The position numbers and the translations under genes are program-made. A DNA stretch of 64,000 nt from Alphaproteobacteria bacterium (GTDB lineage: Bacteria > Pseudomonadota > Alphaproteobacteria > UBA8366): assembly GCA_021774335.1 (NCBI GenBank), contig JAJFJD010000020.1, positions 186,001-250,000 on the forward strand. Direction: 5' to 3'. Shown piece by piece: positions 51,237-59,960 of the stretch. The number at the start of each line of letters is the position of its first letter. Within the stretch, counting starts at the first letter, position 1. The notes beneath the pieces are model-generated. The model searched no databases. It saw only the letters and a program-made list of their open reading frames with translations, and was not told where the DNA came from.

Positions 51237-52819
51237 TCTTCCAAAACCTCCAATCGATCTGGACCCGTTTCGTGATATCGCGTTCCGGTTCGGGGGCAAA
51301 CAAGGTCGTCGCCCAACCGGTCGCCGGCATGCGACACCCATCCAATCCGCCGGGCGGGAATACCGGCCACCAAGGCATGCGGTGCTACCGCCGCCGTCAC
51401 GACCGCGCCCGCCGCGATCATGCTGTACGCGCCGATATCATGGCCGCACACGATCGTTGAATTCGCGCCGATAGATGCACCGCGCCCGACCGTGGTCGGC
51501 AGAAATTCCTCTTTGCGCTCGACCTCGGCGCGCGGTGTCTTGACATTGGTGAAAACGCAGGACGGTCCGCAAAATACACCGTCTTCCAAAGTGACACCTT
51601 TATAGAGGCTCACATTGTTCTGAATTTTGCAGCCGTCGCCCACCGAGACGTCCGGACCGATCATAACATTTTGCCCAATGACGCAGTTCCGCCCAATCTG
51701 GACATTTGCGAGGATGTGGCTGAAATGCCAGATATTCGTGCCCGCACCGATCGAACACGGATCGTCCACGACCGCCGAGTCATGAACCATGACATCCGGA
51801 TGGTCCGTTGTTCCTGCCGCGCTCTTACTGTCATCCGATGACTCTCCGGACATCGACAGCTCGGCAGCATGCAGCACCCTAAGGACCCGCACGCCCTCGC
51901 GCCCATCCGTCCTCGGTGTGGTGCCGTCGGCCACGCAATCGAGAAAATGCTGGCACTCGAGGCGCAATGGCTCGTCCTGGCCCAACTCGACCGCAACAGC
52001 GTCAGCCTTGGCAGGCTGCGGCATGCCATCGATCCAGTCGATCCGGTGAGGATAAAGCAGGAGTTTTTCAGACCATGGCGCGCCGTCGTCGAACACAGCC
52101 ATCGCGCGATCACCCACCACCACCAGTTTCTGTTCCTTGAACGGATGAAGCCAGGACACGAAGACATGCGCCTGAACACCGTCGGAAAACTTCATGTGAG
52201 TGGTCGTAACGTCGGCGATGACCTGGTGCAGATAATTCGCGCCAGTGGCCTCCACCGTTTCCGGGGAATCTCCGACCAGGGACAAGATCATGGAGATATC
52301 GTGCGGCGCGAAACTCCACAGGATGTTCTCTTCTCGCCGTACCTTCCCGAGATTGAGCCGGTTGGAATAGATATATTGCAGTCGGCCAAGATCGCCCCGC
52401 GTCACGAGGTCCTTCAACTTCTGGAAGGCCGGGTGATACTGCAGCAAGTGACCGACCATAAGGCGGCGGTCGACTTCATCGGCGACGGCACAAAGCTCCT
52501 CGGCCTCTTTCGGATCGAGTGCCAGAGGTTTCTCGACGAAGACATGTTTCCCGGCGAGCAATGCCTCGCGCGTCAATGCGCCGTGCATGACCGCGGGCGA
52601 TGCGATAGCGACGGCGTCGACATCCGGATCATCCAGCAGTTCCCTCCAACCGCGAGCCGGAACACCGGCCGCTTCAGATTGAGCACGGGCAACTTCTTCC
52701 GATGGATCATGGATCGCGCAAAGGGCGTTGAGTTCGGCGAAATTTCGCACGAGATTCTTGCCCCAATAGCCGCAACCGGCCACCGCGACCCGTACAGGCG
52801 CAGAGTTCTTATCTACCAT
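51233..52819 (-). CDS. Fused WbpB-WbpD-like oxidoreductase/N-acetyltransferase
   Basis: A 528-residue two-domain protein. Residues 1-320 are a Gfo/Idh/MocA oxidoreductase with the Rossmann loop [12 protein letters not shown] and VFVEKPLAL at 94-102. A Ser/Asp-rich linker (about 323-342) joins it to a left-handed beta-helix acetyltransferase from 343 to about 500 ([40 protein letters not shown]). The first domain would oxidise UDP-GlcNAcA at C3, the second acetylate the 3-amine made by the WbpE-like enzyme encoded immediately downstream. In Pseudomonas these are separate proteins. The gene is the first of the 31-kb minus-strand run, so its promoter should lie in 52820-53100. Confidence 0.92.
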   Translation of the reverse strand: MVDKNSAPVRVAVAGCGYWGKNLVRNFAELNALCAIHDPSEEVARAQSEAAGVPARGWRELLDDPDVDAVAIASPAVMHGALTREALLAGKHVFVEKPLALDPKEAEELCAVADEVDRRLMVGHLLQYHPAFQKLKDLVTRGDLGRLQYIYSNRLNLGKVRREENILWSFAPHDISMILSLVGDSPETVEATGANYLHQVIADVTTTHMKFSDGVQAHVFVSWLHPFKEQKLVVVGDRAMAVFDDGAPWSEKLLLYPHRIDWIDGMPQPAKADAVAVELGQDEPLRLECQHFLDCVADGTTPRTDGREGVRVLRVLHAAELSMSGESSDDSKSAAGTTDHPDVMVHDSAVVDDPCSIGAGTNIWHFSHILANVQIGRNCVIGQNVMIGPDVSVGDGCKIQNNVSLYKGVTLEDGVFCGPSCVFTNVKTPRAEVERKEEFLPTTVGRGASIGANSTIVCGHDIGAYSMIAAGAVVTAAVAPHALVAGIPARRIGWVSHAGDRLGDDLVCPRTGTRYHETGPDRLEVLEE

Positions 52820-53096
52820 TCGCTTTTCCGAAGATGCGCAGGGCGGGATCGCCCAATGCTACCGCACACCGGGTGAAACGAAATTTCACCGGGTGCGGGA
52901 TGGTCAAGTACCATGTTCATGGCGTGAACGTCAAGAAATGTTCGACTTTCGGCTGAAATCGCTATCACCGGTTTTTTGCGCCCCAGGCCCTCATGGGCCA
53001 TGGCCTAGCCACCCGACCCTTGAATTTTCGCTTCGGCTCAATTTGTGGGAAACTGAACGCTCTCCGGCAAATGCAGACGCACCAGTCCCACGGCAT

Positions 53097-53103
53097 AGGA
53101 GGA
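53097..53103 (+). promoter_or_regulatory. Shine-Dalgarno of the TauD-like gene
   Basis: AGGAGGA lies 5 bases before ATG 53109, an ideal ribosome-binding site that fixes the start of the dioxygenase well inside a longer open frame beginning at 52893. Confidence 0.85.
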
Positions 53104-53108
53104 AAACC

Positions 53109-54053
53109 ATGGCACTCGAAGAAACCCATGACGACGTGATGCCCAATACATCGTCGGTCGTCGTCGACCCGCTCTCCGTCCATATCGGCGCGAACATCAG
53201 CGGGGTGGATCTTCAGGAACCACTGTCCCCGCAGCAGGTCACAGATATCCGGGCGGCGTTGGTGCAATGGAAAGTAATCTTCTTCCGCGATCAACATTTG
53301 AGCCACGATCAGCACATCGCTTTCTCGCGGCAGTTCGGCGACACGACGCCGGGCCATGTGGTCTACGGCAGCGACGAGGCGCATCCGGAAATCTACGCCG
53401 TGGCGAAGAACCGTAAGGCCAACCGGTTCCAGGGCGAAGTCATGTATCGCGCGTGGTCGGGCTGGCATGCCGACATCACCGCCGCGATCAACCCGCCTTT
53501 TGCATCGATCCTGCGCGGCGACGTTGTCCCACCCTATGGCGGCGATACGCAGTTCACCAATCTGGCCGCGGCATACAACGCTTTGTCGTCGGCGATGCGC
53601 GGCTTCCTCGACGGCCTGCGAGGACAGCACCGGTTCGCGCCGCCGCCGGGCGTCGATGCCTCCGACGAATATCGCGAACTCATGCGCAAACGGACGATGG
53701 TGACGGAACACCCCCTCATCCGGGTTCATCCCGAATCCGGCGAACGCGTGCTCTATATCAGCCCGTCCTTTCTAAAAACCATCGTCGGCCTGACCCCGCG
53801 CGAAAGCCAGGGTCTGCTCGAGATATTGTGGGAACACGCAGTACGGCCCGAATTCACCGTCCGCTTCAAGTGGGAGCCGGGCAGCATCGCCTTCTGGGAC
53901 AACCGCTCGACCGCCCATCTAGCGCCGCGCGATATCTTCGATTCTGAATTCGACCGCCAGTTCTATCGCGTGACGCTCTTGGGCGACGTACCGGTCGGGG
54001 TCGACGGCAAACCGTCGACGTCGTTGGAAGGCGCACCCATCGAGGCGATCTAG
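53109..54053 (+). CDS. TauD/TfdA family Fe(II)/2-oxoglutarate dioxygenase
   Basis: A 314-residue non-haem iron dioxygenase. The iron ligands are H120 and D122 (SGWHADITA) and H270 (RSTAHLAPRD); the 2-oxoglutarate-binding arginine is R283 or R287 in FDRQFYRVTL. The N terminus SVHIGANISGVDLQEPLS is typical of TauD relatives such as taurine, 2,4-D and alkylsulfate dioxygenases. All catalytic residues are intact and length is usual for the family. It is divergent from the glycan operon and probably has its own promoter in the 290-base gap. Its substrate, perhaps a sulfonate or carboxylate, is unknown. Confidence 0.9.
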   Translation: MALEETHDDVMPNTSSVVVDPLSVHIGANISGVDLQEPLSPQQVTDIRAALVQWKVIFFRDQHLSHDQHIAFSRQFGDTTPGHVVYGSDEAHPEIYAVAKNRKANRFQGEVMYRAWSGWHADITAAINPPFASILRGDVVPPYGGDTQFTNLAAAYNALSSAMRGFLDGLRGQHRFAPPPGVDASDEYRELMRKRTMVTEHPLIRVHPESGERVLYISPSFLKTIVGLTPRESQGLLEILWEHAVRPEFTVRFKWEPGSIAFWDNRSTAHLAPRDIFDSEFDRQFYRVTLLGDVPVGVDGKPSTSLEGAPIEAI

Positions 54054-54156
54054 CGAGTACGGGCAACCACACCCCGCTACCCTCACAAGAGCTTGAATGG
54101 AGCCACGGGCCGCAGCGATGCTATAGCCATGCATGGACCACCCGAGGAGTTGGATC

Positions 54157-54774
54157 ATGCGCAAGCTCGACCCCACCATCGGCCGCCGGCCCGTCCTGAC
54201 CGGACTGTTGACCGGCGTCGCGGTGACCCTCACCACCACCGGCGCTTCTTCCGCCGTCCGCTCCGTCCCGACGCCCCGCCGCGCACCCCAGTGGGACGTG
54301 TCCGAATGGTTCAACGGCGACGGCCGTAGTGTCGAAGCGTTGCGTGGAAGCGTCATCGTCATTGATTTCTTCCAACTTTGGTGCCCCGGCTGCATTTCCT
54401 TCTCTATCCCGCTGATGAACCAGTGGGAGCAGGATTTCGCGGCCGAAGTAAAGGCCGGCAAGCTCGCCTTCGTCAGCATCCACACGGTCTTCGAAGGCCA
54501 CGGCTATCAGACGCCCGAGCGGCTAAAACGCTTTATCCGCGAGAAGAAAATTCTCCACCCGGTCGGCATCGACCGGCACGTCGCAGGCAGCCATGTCCCT
54601 GAAACCATGCGACGCTACCGCACCCGCGGCACGCCGGAGATGGCCATCATCGACACGGCCGGGATGATCCGGCTACAGAAGTTCGGACATTTCGAACCGG
54701 CCATGGGCAAAGGTTTGATCCGCCGTTTGCTAACGGAGGCACAAGGCAGCACTGGCGCCCCATATCGGACGTAA
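54157..54774 (+). CDS. TlpA/thioredoxin-like protein with Tat-type signal
   Basis: A 205-residue redoxin. ATG 54157 is chosen because GAGGAG (54144-54149) is 7 bases upstream. The N terminus IGRRPVLTGLLTGVAV contains a twin-arginine followed by a hydrophobic stretch and ASSA, suggesting Tat or Sec export. The thioredoxin-like core has VIDFFQLWCPGC with the redox pair C76/C79; the dipeptide between the cysteines is Pro-Gly, not the Gly-Pro of thioredoxin. The cis-Pro region is RGTPEMAIIDTAG. It may be a periplasmic disulphide reductase or peroxidase-like protein. Nothing links it to a particular partner. Confidence 0.85.
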   Translation: MRKLDPTIGRRPVLTGLLTGVAVTLTTTGASSAVRSVPTPRRAPQWDVSEWFNGDGRSVEALRGSVIVIDFFQLWCPGCISFSIPLMNQWEQDFAAEVKAGKLAFVSIHTVFEGHGYQTPERLKRFIREKKILHPVGIDRHVAGSHVPETMRRYRTRGTPEMAIIDTAGMIRLQKFGHFEPAMGKGLIRRLLTEAQGSTGAPYRT

Positions 54775-54897
54775 CGACAGCCCGCTTGTTTTCTCTTTTT
54801 CTCTTCCCGCATATATTCGCTAGAACCTATCGGAACCGCCGGGTCACGCGATGCGGCGTCACCCCATCACACCTCAAGAAGAAACGGGAGTAATCAA

Positions 54898-55083
54898 ATG
54901 CCCATGATTCGTGTCGAGATGTTCGAAGGCCGCACCATCGAGCAGAAGCGAAACCTCGTGAAGGCAGTGACCGAGTGTTTCATCGAGACCTGCGGCGGCA
55001 AGCCCGACCAGGTGCACGTTATCGTCGACGAGTTGAGCCAGGAAAACTGGGGTGTCGGCGGCGAATTGTTCGCGGACAAATAG
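54898..55083 (+). CDS. 4-oxalocrotonate tautomerase family protein
   Basis: A 61-residue tautomerase. After removal of Met1, Pro (MPMIRVEMFEGR) becomes the N-terminal catalytic base; Arg in FEGRT corresponds to the substrate-binding Arg11, and HVIVDELSQENWGVGGEL matches the canonical C-terminal half of 4-OT. GGGAG lies upstream of the ATG. Members convert enol to keto forms of oxo acids, often in aromatic catabolism, but small stand-alone copies are widespread and their substrate is often unknown. It is followed by the haem/propeller gene on the same strand. Confidence 0.93.
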   Translation: MPMIRVEMFEGRTIEQKRNLVKAVTECFIETCGGKPDQVHVIVDELSQENWGVGGELFADK

Positions 55084-55185
55084 CGGGACGCGATAGCGGA
55101 CGTAGACCTTCCCCTTGACTTTCAAGGGTGCCGCAGCCGACCATTTCCCATCGCCGTTTTACAACCTTCCGGCGGGAGACGTGCC

Positions 55186-56424
55186 ATGTTCAGATTTTCC
55201 ACCGCATCGTTGATCGGCCTTGCATCCTGCATCGTCATGACCGGCAGTGGCGTTGCATCCGGATTGCCCGAAGCCGCGGGCAAGCAACTTGTCGAGGGCG
55301 CCTGTATAGCCTGCCATCCGGTCAACCGGATCACCCGCAGTTCCGGCTATGGATCAAAGGGTTGGACCGAGTTGATCGGCACGATGGTCGATCTGTCCGA
55401 AGCCGTCGATACGCGCACGCGGATCGTTCACTACCTCACGACACAGTTCCCGCCCAACACCAAACGCGTACCCAAGTTGATTCCCGGCAAGGCACACATC
55501 GAATTCAAGGAATGGGTCGTACCGACGCTCGGCCAACGGCCACGCGATCCGATCGAAGCGGCGGACGGCACGATCTGGTGGGCCGGACAATGGGGCAATC
55601 TGATCGGGCGCATCGATCCCAAGACCGGCGCGATGAAGGAATATCCCCTGCCCGAAAAGGCGATGCCGCACACGGTGACGATGGATCGCGGCGGCAACGT
55701 CTGGTACACGGGCAACAAGAACGGAACGATCGGCAAGTTCGACCCGAAGACGGAAAAAATCACCGAATTCAAGATGCCGGATCCGGCGGCAAAGGACCCG
55801 CATTCGGCGATCTTCGACGGCAACGGCATCCTTTGGTTCACCTTGCAGCACAGCAACCGGATCGGGCGGCTCAACCCGGCCACCGGTGACATCAAACTGG
55901 TGGAGGCACCGACGCCGGGTGCCCGTCCCTACGGTATCAAGATCGACGAAAACGGAGTCCCCTGGGTCGCCTGCAACGGCAGCAATTGCCTTGTAAAGGT
56001 CGATCCGGCGACGATGGCGCTCACCGAAATCAAGCTGCCGATCCCAGCCACGACCGTCCGGCGTCTCGACTTCGCGGCGAACGGCATGATCTGGTACGTC
56101 AACTCGTCGCAAGGGCGGCTCGGCCGGTACGATCCGAAGGCCGGCGACATCAAGGAATGGCCCTCGCCCAGCGGGCCGAAATCGCATCCCTACGCCATCG
56201 CCGTCATCGACGGGATCGTCTGGTACAACGAATCCGGCAAGCGGCCGGACACGCTGGTCCGCTTCGATCCCAAGACCGAGAAATTCCAGAGTTGGGCGAT
56301 CCCGTCCGGCGGCGCCCCTGCCGGGATCATCCGGCACATGCGGGCGACGCGGGACGGCAACCTGCTGATCCACCAAAGCGGAACCAACCGCATCATGCGG
56401 GTGACGCTGAAGCCGCTTCCGTAA
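55186..56424 (+). CDS. Haem c-binding domain fused to a Vgb-like beta-propeller
   Basis: A 412-residue exported protein: signal peptide 1-26, then a short cytochrome-like segment with CIACH (C40-C43-H44), a c-type haem attachment motif, and from about residue 110 a repetitive beta-propeller. Blades contain repeated WWAGQWGNLIGRIDPKTGAM-like units in which W-x-D/N and G-x-G-R-x-D-P-K-T recur, as in virginiamycin B lyase and SMP-30-type propellers. It could be a periplasmic dehydrogenase-like electron-transfer protein or a lyase with a regulatory haem. GGGAG precedes ATG by 7 bases. A small membrane protein gene follows after 18 bases, probably in the same operon. Confidence 0.83.
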   Translation: MFRFSTASLIGLASCIVMTGSGVASGLPEAAGKQLVEGACIACHPVNRITRSSGYGSKGWTELIGTMVDLSEAVDTRTRIVHYLTTQFPPNTKRVPKLIPGKAHIEFKEWVVPTLGQRPRDPIEAADGTIWWAGQWGNLIGRIDPKTGAMKEYPLPEKAMPHTVTMDRGGNVWYTGNKNGTIGKFDPKTEKITEFKMPDPAAKDPHSAIFDGNGILWFTLQHSNRIGRLNPATGDIKLVEAPTPGARPYGIKIDENGVPWVACNGSNCLVKVDPATMALTEIKLPIPATTVRRLDFAANGMIWYVNSSQGRLGRYDPKAGDIKEWPSPSGPKSHPYAIAVIDGIVWYNESGKRPDTLVRFDPKTEKFQSWAIPSGGAPAGIIRHMRATRDGNLLIHQSGTNRIMRVTLKPLP

Positions 56425-56442
56425 CCGCAGGCGCACACCGCC

Positions 56443-56760
56443 GTGTCCCCCAAGACCACCATCGCCCTGCTCACCGTATCGAGCCTGCTCAACGCGGCAA
56501 TCGGCGCAGGCGCGTTCTTCTTCGGCATTTTCGCGACAGCCCCGGATATGCAGGACGTGACGATGCGCATCGGCTTCTATGTGGTGAACGGCATTACCGT
56601 GGCGGCGGTCGTTTGCGTGATCGCCCCGTGGATACTTGCGCGGCAAGAGCGCGGAACGGTGGCGTTCATCGTTGCCGCCCTGCCCGCACTGCTCATCGTT
56701 CTCGCCGTCCTGTCATTCCTGACGCTCGACAGTTGGCTGAACCGCACCTTTGGCGGCTAA
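56443..56760 (+). CDS. Small membrane protein of unknown function
   Basis: A 105-residue protein beginning at GTG 56443 with three hydrophobic helices around residues 4-27, 37-57 and 68-92. No family is recognised. It lies 18 bases after the haem/propeller gene on the same strand, so it may anchor or serve that protein. Charged residues are few. Confidence 0.7.
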   Translation: MSPKTTIALLTVSSLLNAAIGAGAFFFGIFATAPDMQDVTMRIGFYVVNGITVAAVVCVIAPWILARQERGTVAFIVAALPALLIVLAVLSFLTLDSWLNRTFGG

Positions 56761-56771
56761 CCGGCGTCGGC

Positions 56772-57713
56772 CTATTTCACGGGGATTGAAACCGGGGCGC
56801 CACCGGTGATAACGAGGGTCTGGATGCGCTCGTTCTCGACCGCCTTCATGATCGCGTCCGCCCGGACCTTCTCGGAGATCGCCGACAGCACCTGACGGAT
56901 TTCGCCAGCGTTGAAATCCTTCGGCAACTCGGCGAACAGCTTCTTCACGCCAAGGCCTTCGTTGGCACGGCGTTCCGCTTCCTGCTTGGCGATCTTGGTC
57001 AGCACGACCTGACGCTTCAGGTCCTCCTCGGCCGCGACCCGTTCCGCGATCGCGTTCCGGACCTTGGCGTCCGGCAGAATTTTGCGCAGCTGCACCGGCA
57101 TGATGCTGAATGCCGTCCTGGCCTCCTGCTCGGTGAAGCCGACCTTGATCAAATCCTGGATCAACCGGTTCTCGAATTTCTCCTGCATCAGCGCCGCGAC
57201 CTCGGGCAGCTTCTCGATGCTGGCTTCGGCCCACGGGAATTGCGATACCGCGTCGCGCACCGCCGACCGCGCCGACGGGAAGATCAACTGCCCGCGGTAA
57301 TAGCCGGTGCCGCCAACCCGCTGGTAAATCTTCCAGGCAACCCCGCCATTCAGACGAAACGGAAAGGACACGTCGATTTCCAATGGGTTCCGATCGGCCG
57401 ACAACGCCGTGACGCTCTTGCCGTCGCGCGAGGTCGAGGTGAAATGCAGGCTCTGCCGCCGGATCGTCATCTGCCGCGTGGTGTAGAGCGGGTTGATCAG
57501 ATGCAGGCCTTCGCCATAGGTCTCGGACTGGACCTTACCGAACAAATCGGCGACCGCGACCATGCCGGGCGACACGGTGATAATGCTGGCCACGAGCGTG
57601 GCAATGCCCCAGACAACTGCGGCGACCGGCGGCGCAAACAGCCGCACGCGCCGAACCAACAGACCCGCCACGAAGGCCACAACACAAACAATCGAAATGA
57701 CGATATAGGCCAT
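56772..57713 (-). CDS. SPFH/prohibitin (band 7) domain membrane protein
   Basis: A 313-residue protein with an N-terminal hydrophobic hairpin (residues 1-22 and 35-55) and an SPFH/band 7 domain from about 60 (VQSETYGEGLHLINPLYTTRQMTIRRQ) to 210, followed by a long Lys/Glu/Ala-rich coiled coil (VLTKIAKQEAERRANEG) and a hydrophobic end (ALVITGGAPVSIPVK-like). This is the layout of prohibitin/stomatin-like proteins that form membrane rings and modulate FtsH-type proteases. It converges on the small membrane gene with an 11-base gap. Function in membrane proteostasis is inferred from family. Confidence 0.88.
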   Translation of the reverse strand: MAYIVISIVCVVAFVAGLLVRRVRLFAPPVAAVVWGIATLVASIITVSPGMVAVADLFGKVQSETYGEGLHLINPLYTTRQMTIRRQSLHFTSTSRDGKSVTALSADRNPLEIDVSFPFRLNGGVAWKIYQRVGGTGYYRGQLIFPSARSAVRDAVSQFPWAEASIEKLPEVAALMQEKFENRLIQDLIKVGFTEQEARTAFSIMPVQLRKILPDAKVRNAIAERVAAEEDLKRQVVLTKIAKQEAERRANEGLGVKKLFAELPKDFNAGEIRQVLSAISEKVRADAIMKAVENERIQTLVITGGAPVSIPVK

Positions 57714-57874
57714 GGATCAACGCTCCTCATCGCTACGGCAGACAGCCCTGCCGGCTCGCGAGAAAGGTCGGCCGAAACCCTTGAGAAAGCGTTAATCGGC
57801 TGGACTGGTAGCCTGATAGTGCGGCCTCAAATCAGATCTTTGACTTGGGTGAGACTCTCGATCTTGAGAGCGTG

Positions 57875-58606
57875 TCATGTCGTCGTGACGAGGCAGTAGC
57901 CAACGTCATACTCATCAAGGCTAAGCAGCTCGGAATACCGCTGCGCCCACGCGCCGGTGTCCAGATCGCTCGCAAGTCTACACAACCCCTCGGATACGGT
58001 GTCGAGCGTCCAGAAGGAAGACATCGCGGCCCGAATTCTGGGATCGAGATAGGCCGCAGGCCGCCGCCAATAGGCGTATAAGAATCCGTCGATACAGTCA
58101 TGCGGAATGGGCACGGCCGAAATCTCTACCGGCCCGAGCCAATCCCCATACGCCGCCATCCTCGGCATTTGAGCCTCGTCCAACGTCACGAGTTCCGGAA
58201 TGTAGTCCGCGAGCCAGAACCCCCGATGCGAAGGGTCGTATGTAAGGACGACGACCCGGTCCCGCGTCACGCGACGCATCTCTTTGAGACCTTTCGCTTT
58301 GTCGGCCCAGTGGTGAACCGTCAGGATCGCCATCGACGCATCGAAGGAATTGTCGTCGAAGGGTAGGTCTTCCGCATAACCCTGAATGGCCGGCGCCGCC
58401 GCGACACCGCGCTGTCGGATCATTTCCGCCGACGGCTCGATAGCCGTGACGCGCCTGTCGGCGGGCTCATACGACCCCGCTCCGGCGCCGACATTCAGGA
58501 CAGTTTTCGCAGATCCCAGCGCTCTTCCGATCGCCGCCTCAATCCGGGGGTCAGGTTTCCGGAGATCAGAGTAATTGACGCCGATCGTATCGTAGGACGC
58601 ACGCAT
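57875..58606 (-). CDS. Class I SAM-dependent methyltransferase
   Basis: A 243-residue methyltransferase from ATG 58606 (MRASYDTIGVNYSDLRKPD); ATG 58621 would add five residues and neither has a strong ribosome-binding site. Motif I is VLNVGAGAGSYEPADR near residue 40, then AIEPSAEMIRQR, and FDASMAILTVHHWADKAKGLKEMRRV. The pattern is of the Methyltransf_11/UbiE-like group. The C terminus (DYDVGYCLVTT) carries a typical final strand. It is monocistronic by its spacing. Substrate unknown. Confidence 0.86.
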   Translation of the reverse strand: MRASYDTIGVNYSDLRKPDPRIEAAIGRALGSAKTVLNVGAGAGSYEPADRRVTAIEPSAEMIRQRGVAAAPAIQGYAEDLPFDDNSFDASMAILTVHHWADKAKGLKEMRRVTRDRVVVLTYDPSHRGFWLADYIPELVTLDEAQMPRMAAYGDWLGPVEISAVPIPHDCIDGFLYAYWRRPAAYLDPRIRAAMSSFWTLDTVSEGLCRLASDLDTGAWAQRYSELLSLDEYDVGYCLVTTT

Positions 58607-58729
58607 AGCGTCGCGTAGCATACGGCGACAGACATGTCATGAAATGTCGATTTGTCCGCAACCCGAAAGTCTGACCCAACTCAGCGCACTCCTGAGTTCG
58701 GCCAGAAGCAGAAGTCAGAGGCGGCGCGG

Positions 58730-58760
58730 AATGTCCCGCTAATAGCCAGGCGCGGACATT
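58730..58760. repeat. Intergenic imperfect palindrome (TGTCCGCT family)
   Basis: AATGTCCCGC and GCGCGGACATT flank a TAATAGCCAG centre. Related elements with the TGTCCGCT / AGCGGACA ends occur at 61508-61532, 61612-61639 and 62659-62686, all in non-coding spacers, indicating a dispersed small repeat. Confidence 0.55.
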
Positions 58761-58777
58761 TTAAGAAGACTTCCGGC

Positions 58778-59638
58778 TCATCTCTTGGCCCGCTTCCAAA
58801 CCACTGGCCAGAGGTCGCACTCTACAAGGTCGCCGGCCTTCAAGCCTGGATCGTGGAGCATGGGCTGGGTGCCGTCCCGAGGATCATAGGTCACCTCATC
58901 GCCGCCCCAGCGGGTGATATAGGCGCGCCGCCGCTGGTCGGTGCTTTGGTTGCCAGGCGCCGCATGCAGCGTCAAGCCGTGATGAAGGGTGCAATCGCCG
59001 GGCGCCATATCAAATTGGACAATATCGAGATCCCCCCGCATGACTTCTAAATCCGGCAGCGGTTCGAGTTCTTTTTGCTGGTAGCGCCCGTCACCGACGA
59101 AAGAGGTGGGTTGATAGCGTTTCCCCCATCGGTGCGATCCCTTGATGTACTCAACGGCACCCGAGTCCGCCGTCACTTCGTCCAGAGCGAGCCAAAGCGT
59201 GCATATTTGTGCGCCCTGGAAGGGCCAGAACGGCAGGTCATGATGCCACGGCGTCGGCTCGCTGGTTCCCGGCTCTTTGATCAAGAGCTGATCGAAGAGT
59301 ACGTTGGCCTTGTCCGCACCCATGACTGTGCCGGCGATGGCGGCTATCGGCGAGTCAAAGACCACCCTTTTGAATCCTTTATGGCGTGGCCAGATAAACA
59401 TCTCGTTGAAGAACCGTCCCGGATCACCATCTTTTGCCAGATCCTGGGACTGCACCGGGTGACGGTTCTCAGCTGTCAGCATTTCGTCGGCTAAATCCCG
59501 CAATTCCTGAACCCAAGATAGATCGAACGCCTCCCGCAGGCAGACGATGCCGTCGCGCTCGAAGTCCTCGGTCGCCTTTGGTCGTATGGCCAGTGGCGCA
59601 GTAGTTCGGTCGAACTCGGTCCCATGTATGCTGGTCAT
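58778..59638 (-). CDS. Phytanoyl-CoA dioxygenase (PhyH) family protein
   Basis: A 286-residue Fe(II)/2-oxoglutarate dioxygenase. The HxD iron motif is in PTPWHHDLPFW (H132-D134) and the distal His in the stretch LHHGLTLHAAPGNQS (probably H225), followed by RRRAYITRW with the 2-oxoglutarate-binding Arg. YIKGSHRWGKRY is another family hallmark. Members hydroxylate diverse carboxylates, quaternary amines and natural products. It lies alone between two spacers. Substrate unknown; nothing nearby suggests a pathway. Confidence 0.9.
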   Translation of the reverse strand: MTSIHGTEFDRTTAPLAIRPKATEDFERDGIVCLREAFDLSWVQELRDLADEMLTAENRHPVQSQDLAKDGDPGRFFNEMFIWPRHKGFKRVVFDSPIAAIAGTVMGADKANVLFDQLLIKEPGTSEPTPWHHDLPFWPFQGAQICTLWLALDEVTADSGAVEYIKGSHRWGKRYQPTSFVGDGRYQQKELEPLPDLEVMRGDLDIVQFDMAPGDCTLHHGLTLHAAPGNQSTDQRRRAYITRWGGDEVTYDPRDGTQPMLHDPGLKAGDLVECDLWPVVWKRAKR

Positions 59639-59960
59639 GCTAAAAGTACCTTCTTAGTGGCGTCCCCGAAGGAGCGGTCACTGTACGTCGTCAGAGTTTT
59701 TCGGACAGCTTAACGCTCAGAATAAGAGAGCGTCTGGCTTCCTGGTTTGATGTTAAGCGGCCATGGCTCGGTGGGGCAAGCCGACCCAATCGCTAGCCAT
59801 GCGAGTTTTCGCGGATAGCCAAATGGCGACTTTGAGGCGTGAGATGCATTTCGTTCGAGCGAAATATCAGCGCACCACCGGCACGAGATACCTTCTAAAT
59901 TCTCCGGCTACCTGGCCGCCGCCGGTCTGCCCATCGCTCGCTAATTGGTTGTGGGTCGAG
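59639..59960. other. Intergenic region
   Basis: A 322-base spacer between two minus-strand genes. It should carry the promoter of the dioxygenase gene and the end of the TAXI transcript. Short open frames here show no protein character. Confidence 0.45.

Noticed and set aside
55354..56646. Minus-strand open frame of 430 codons
   Set aside because: It is antisense to the haem/propeller gene and very rich in Arg, Asp and Val, with no domain.
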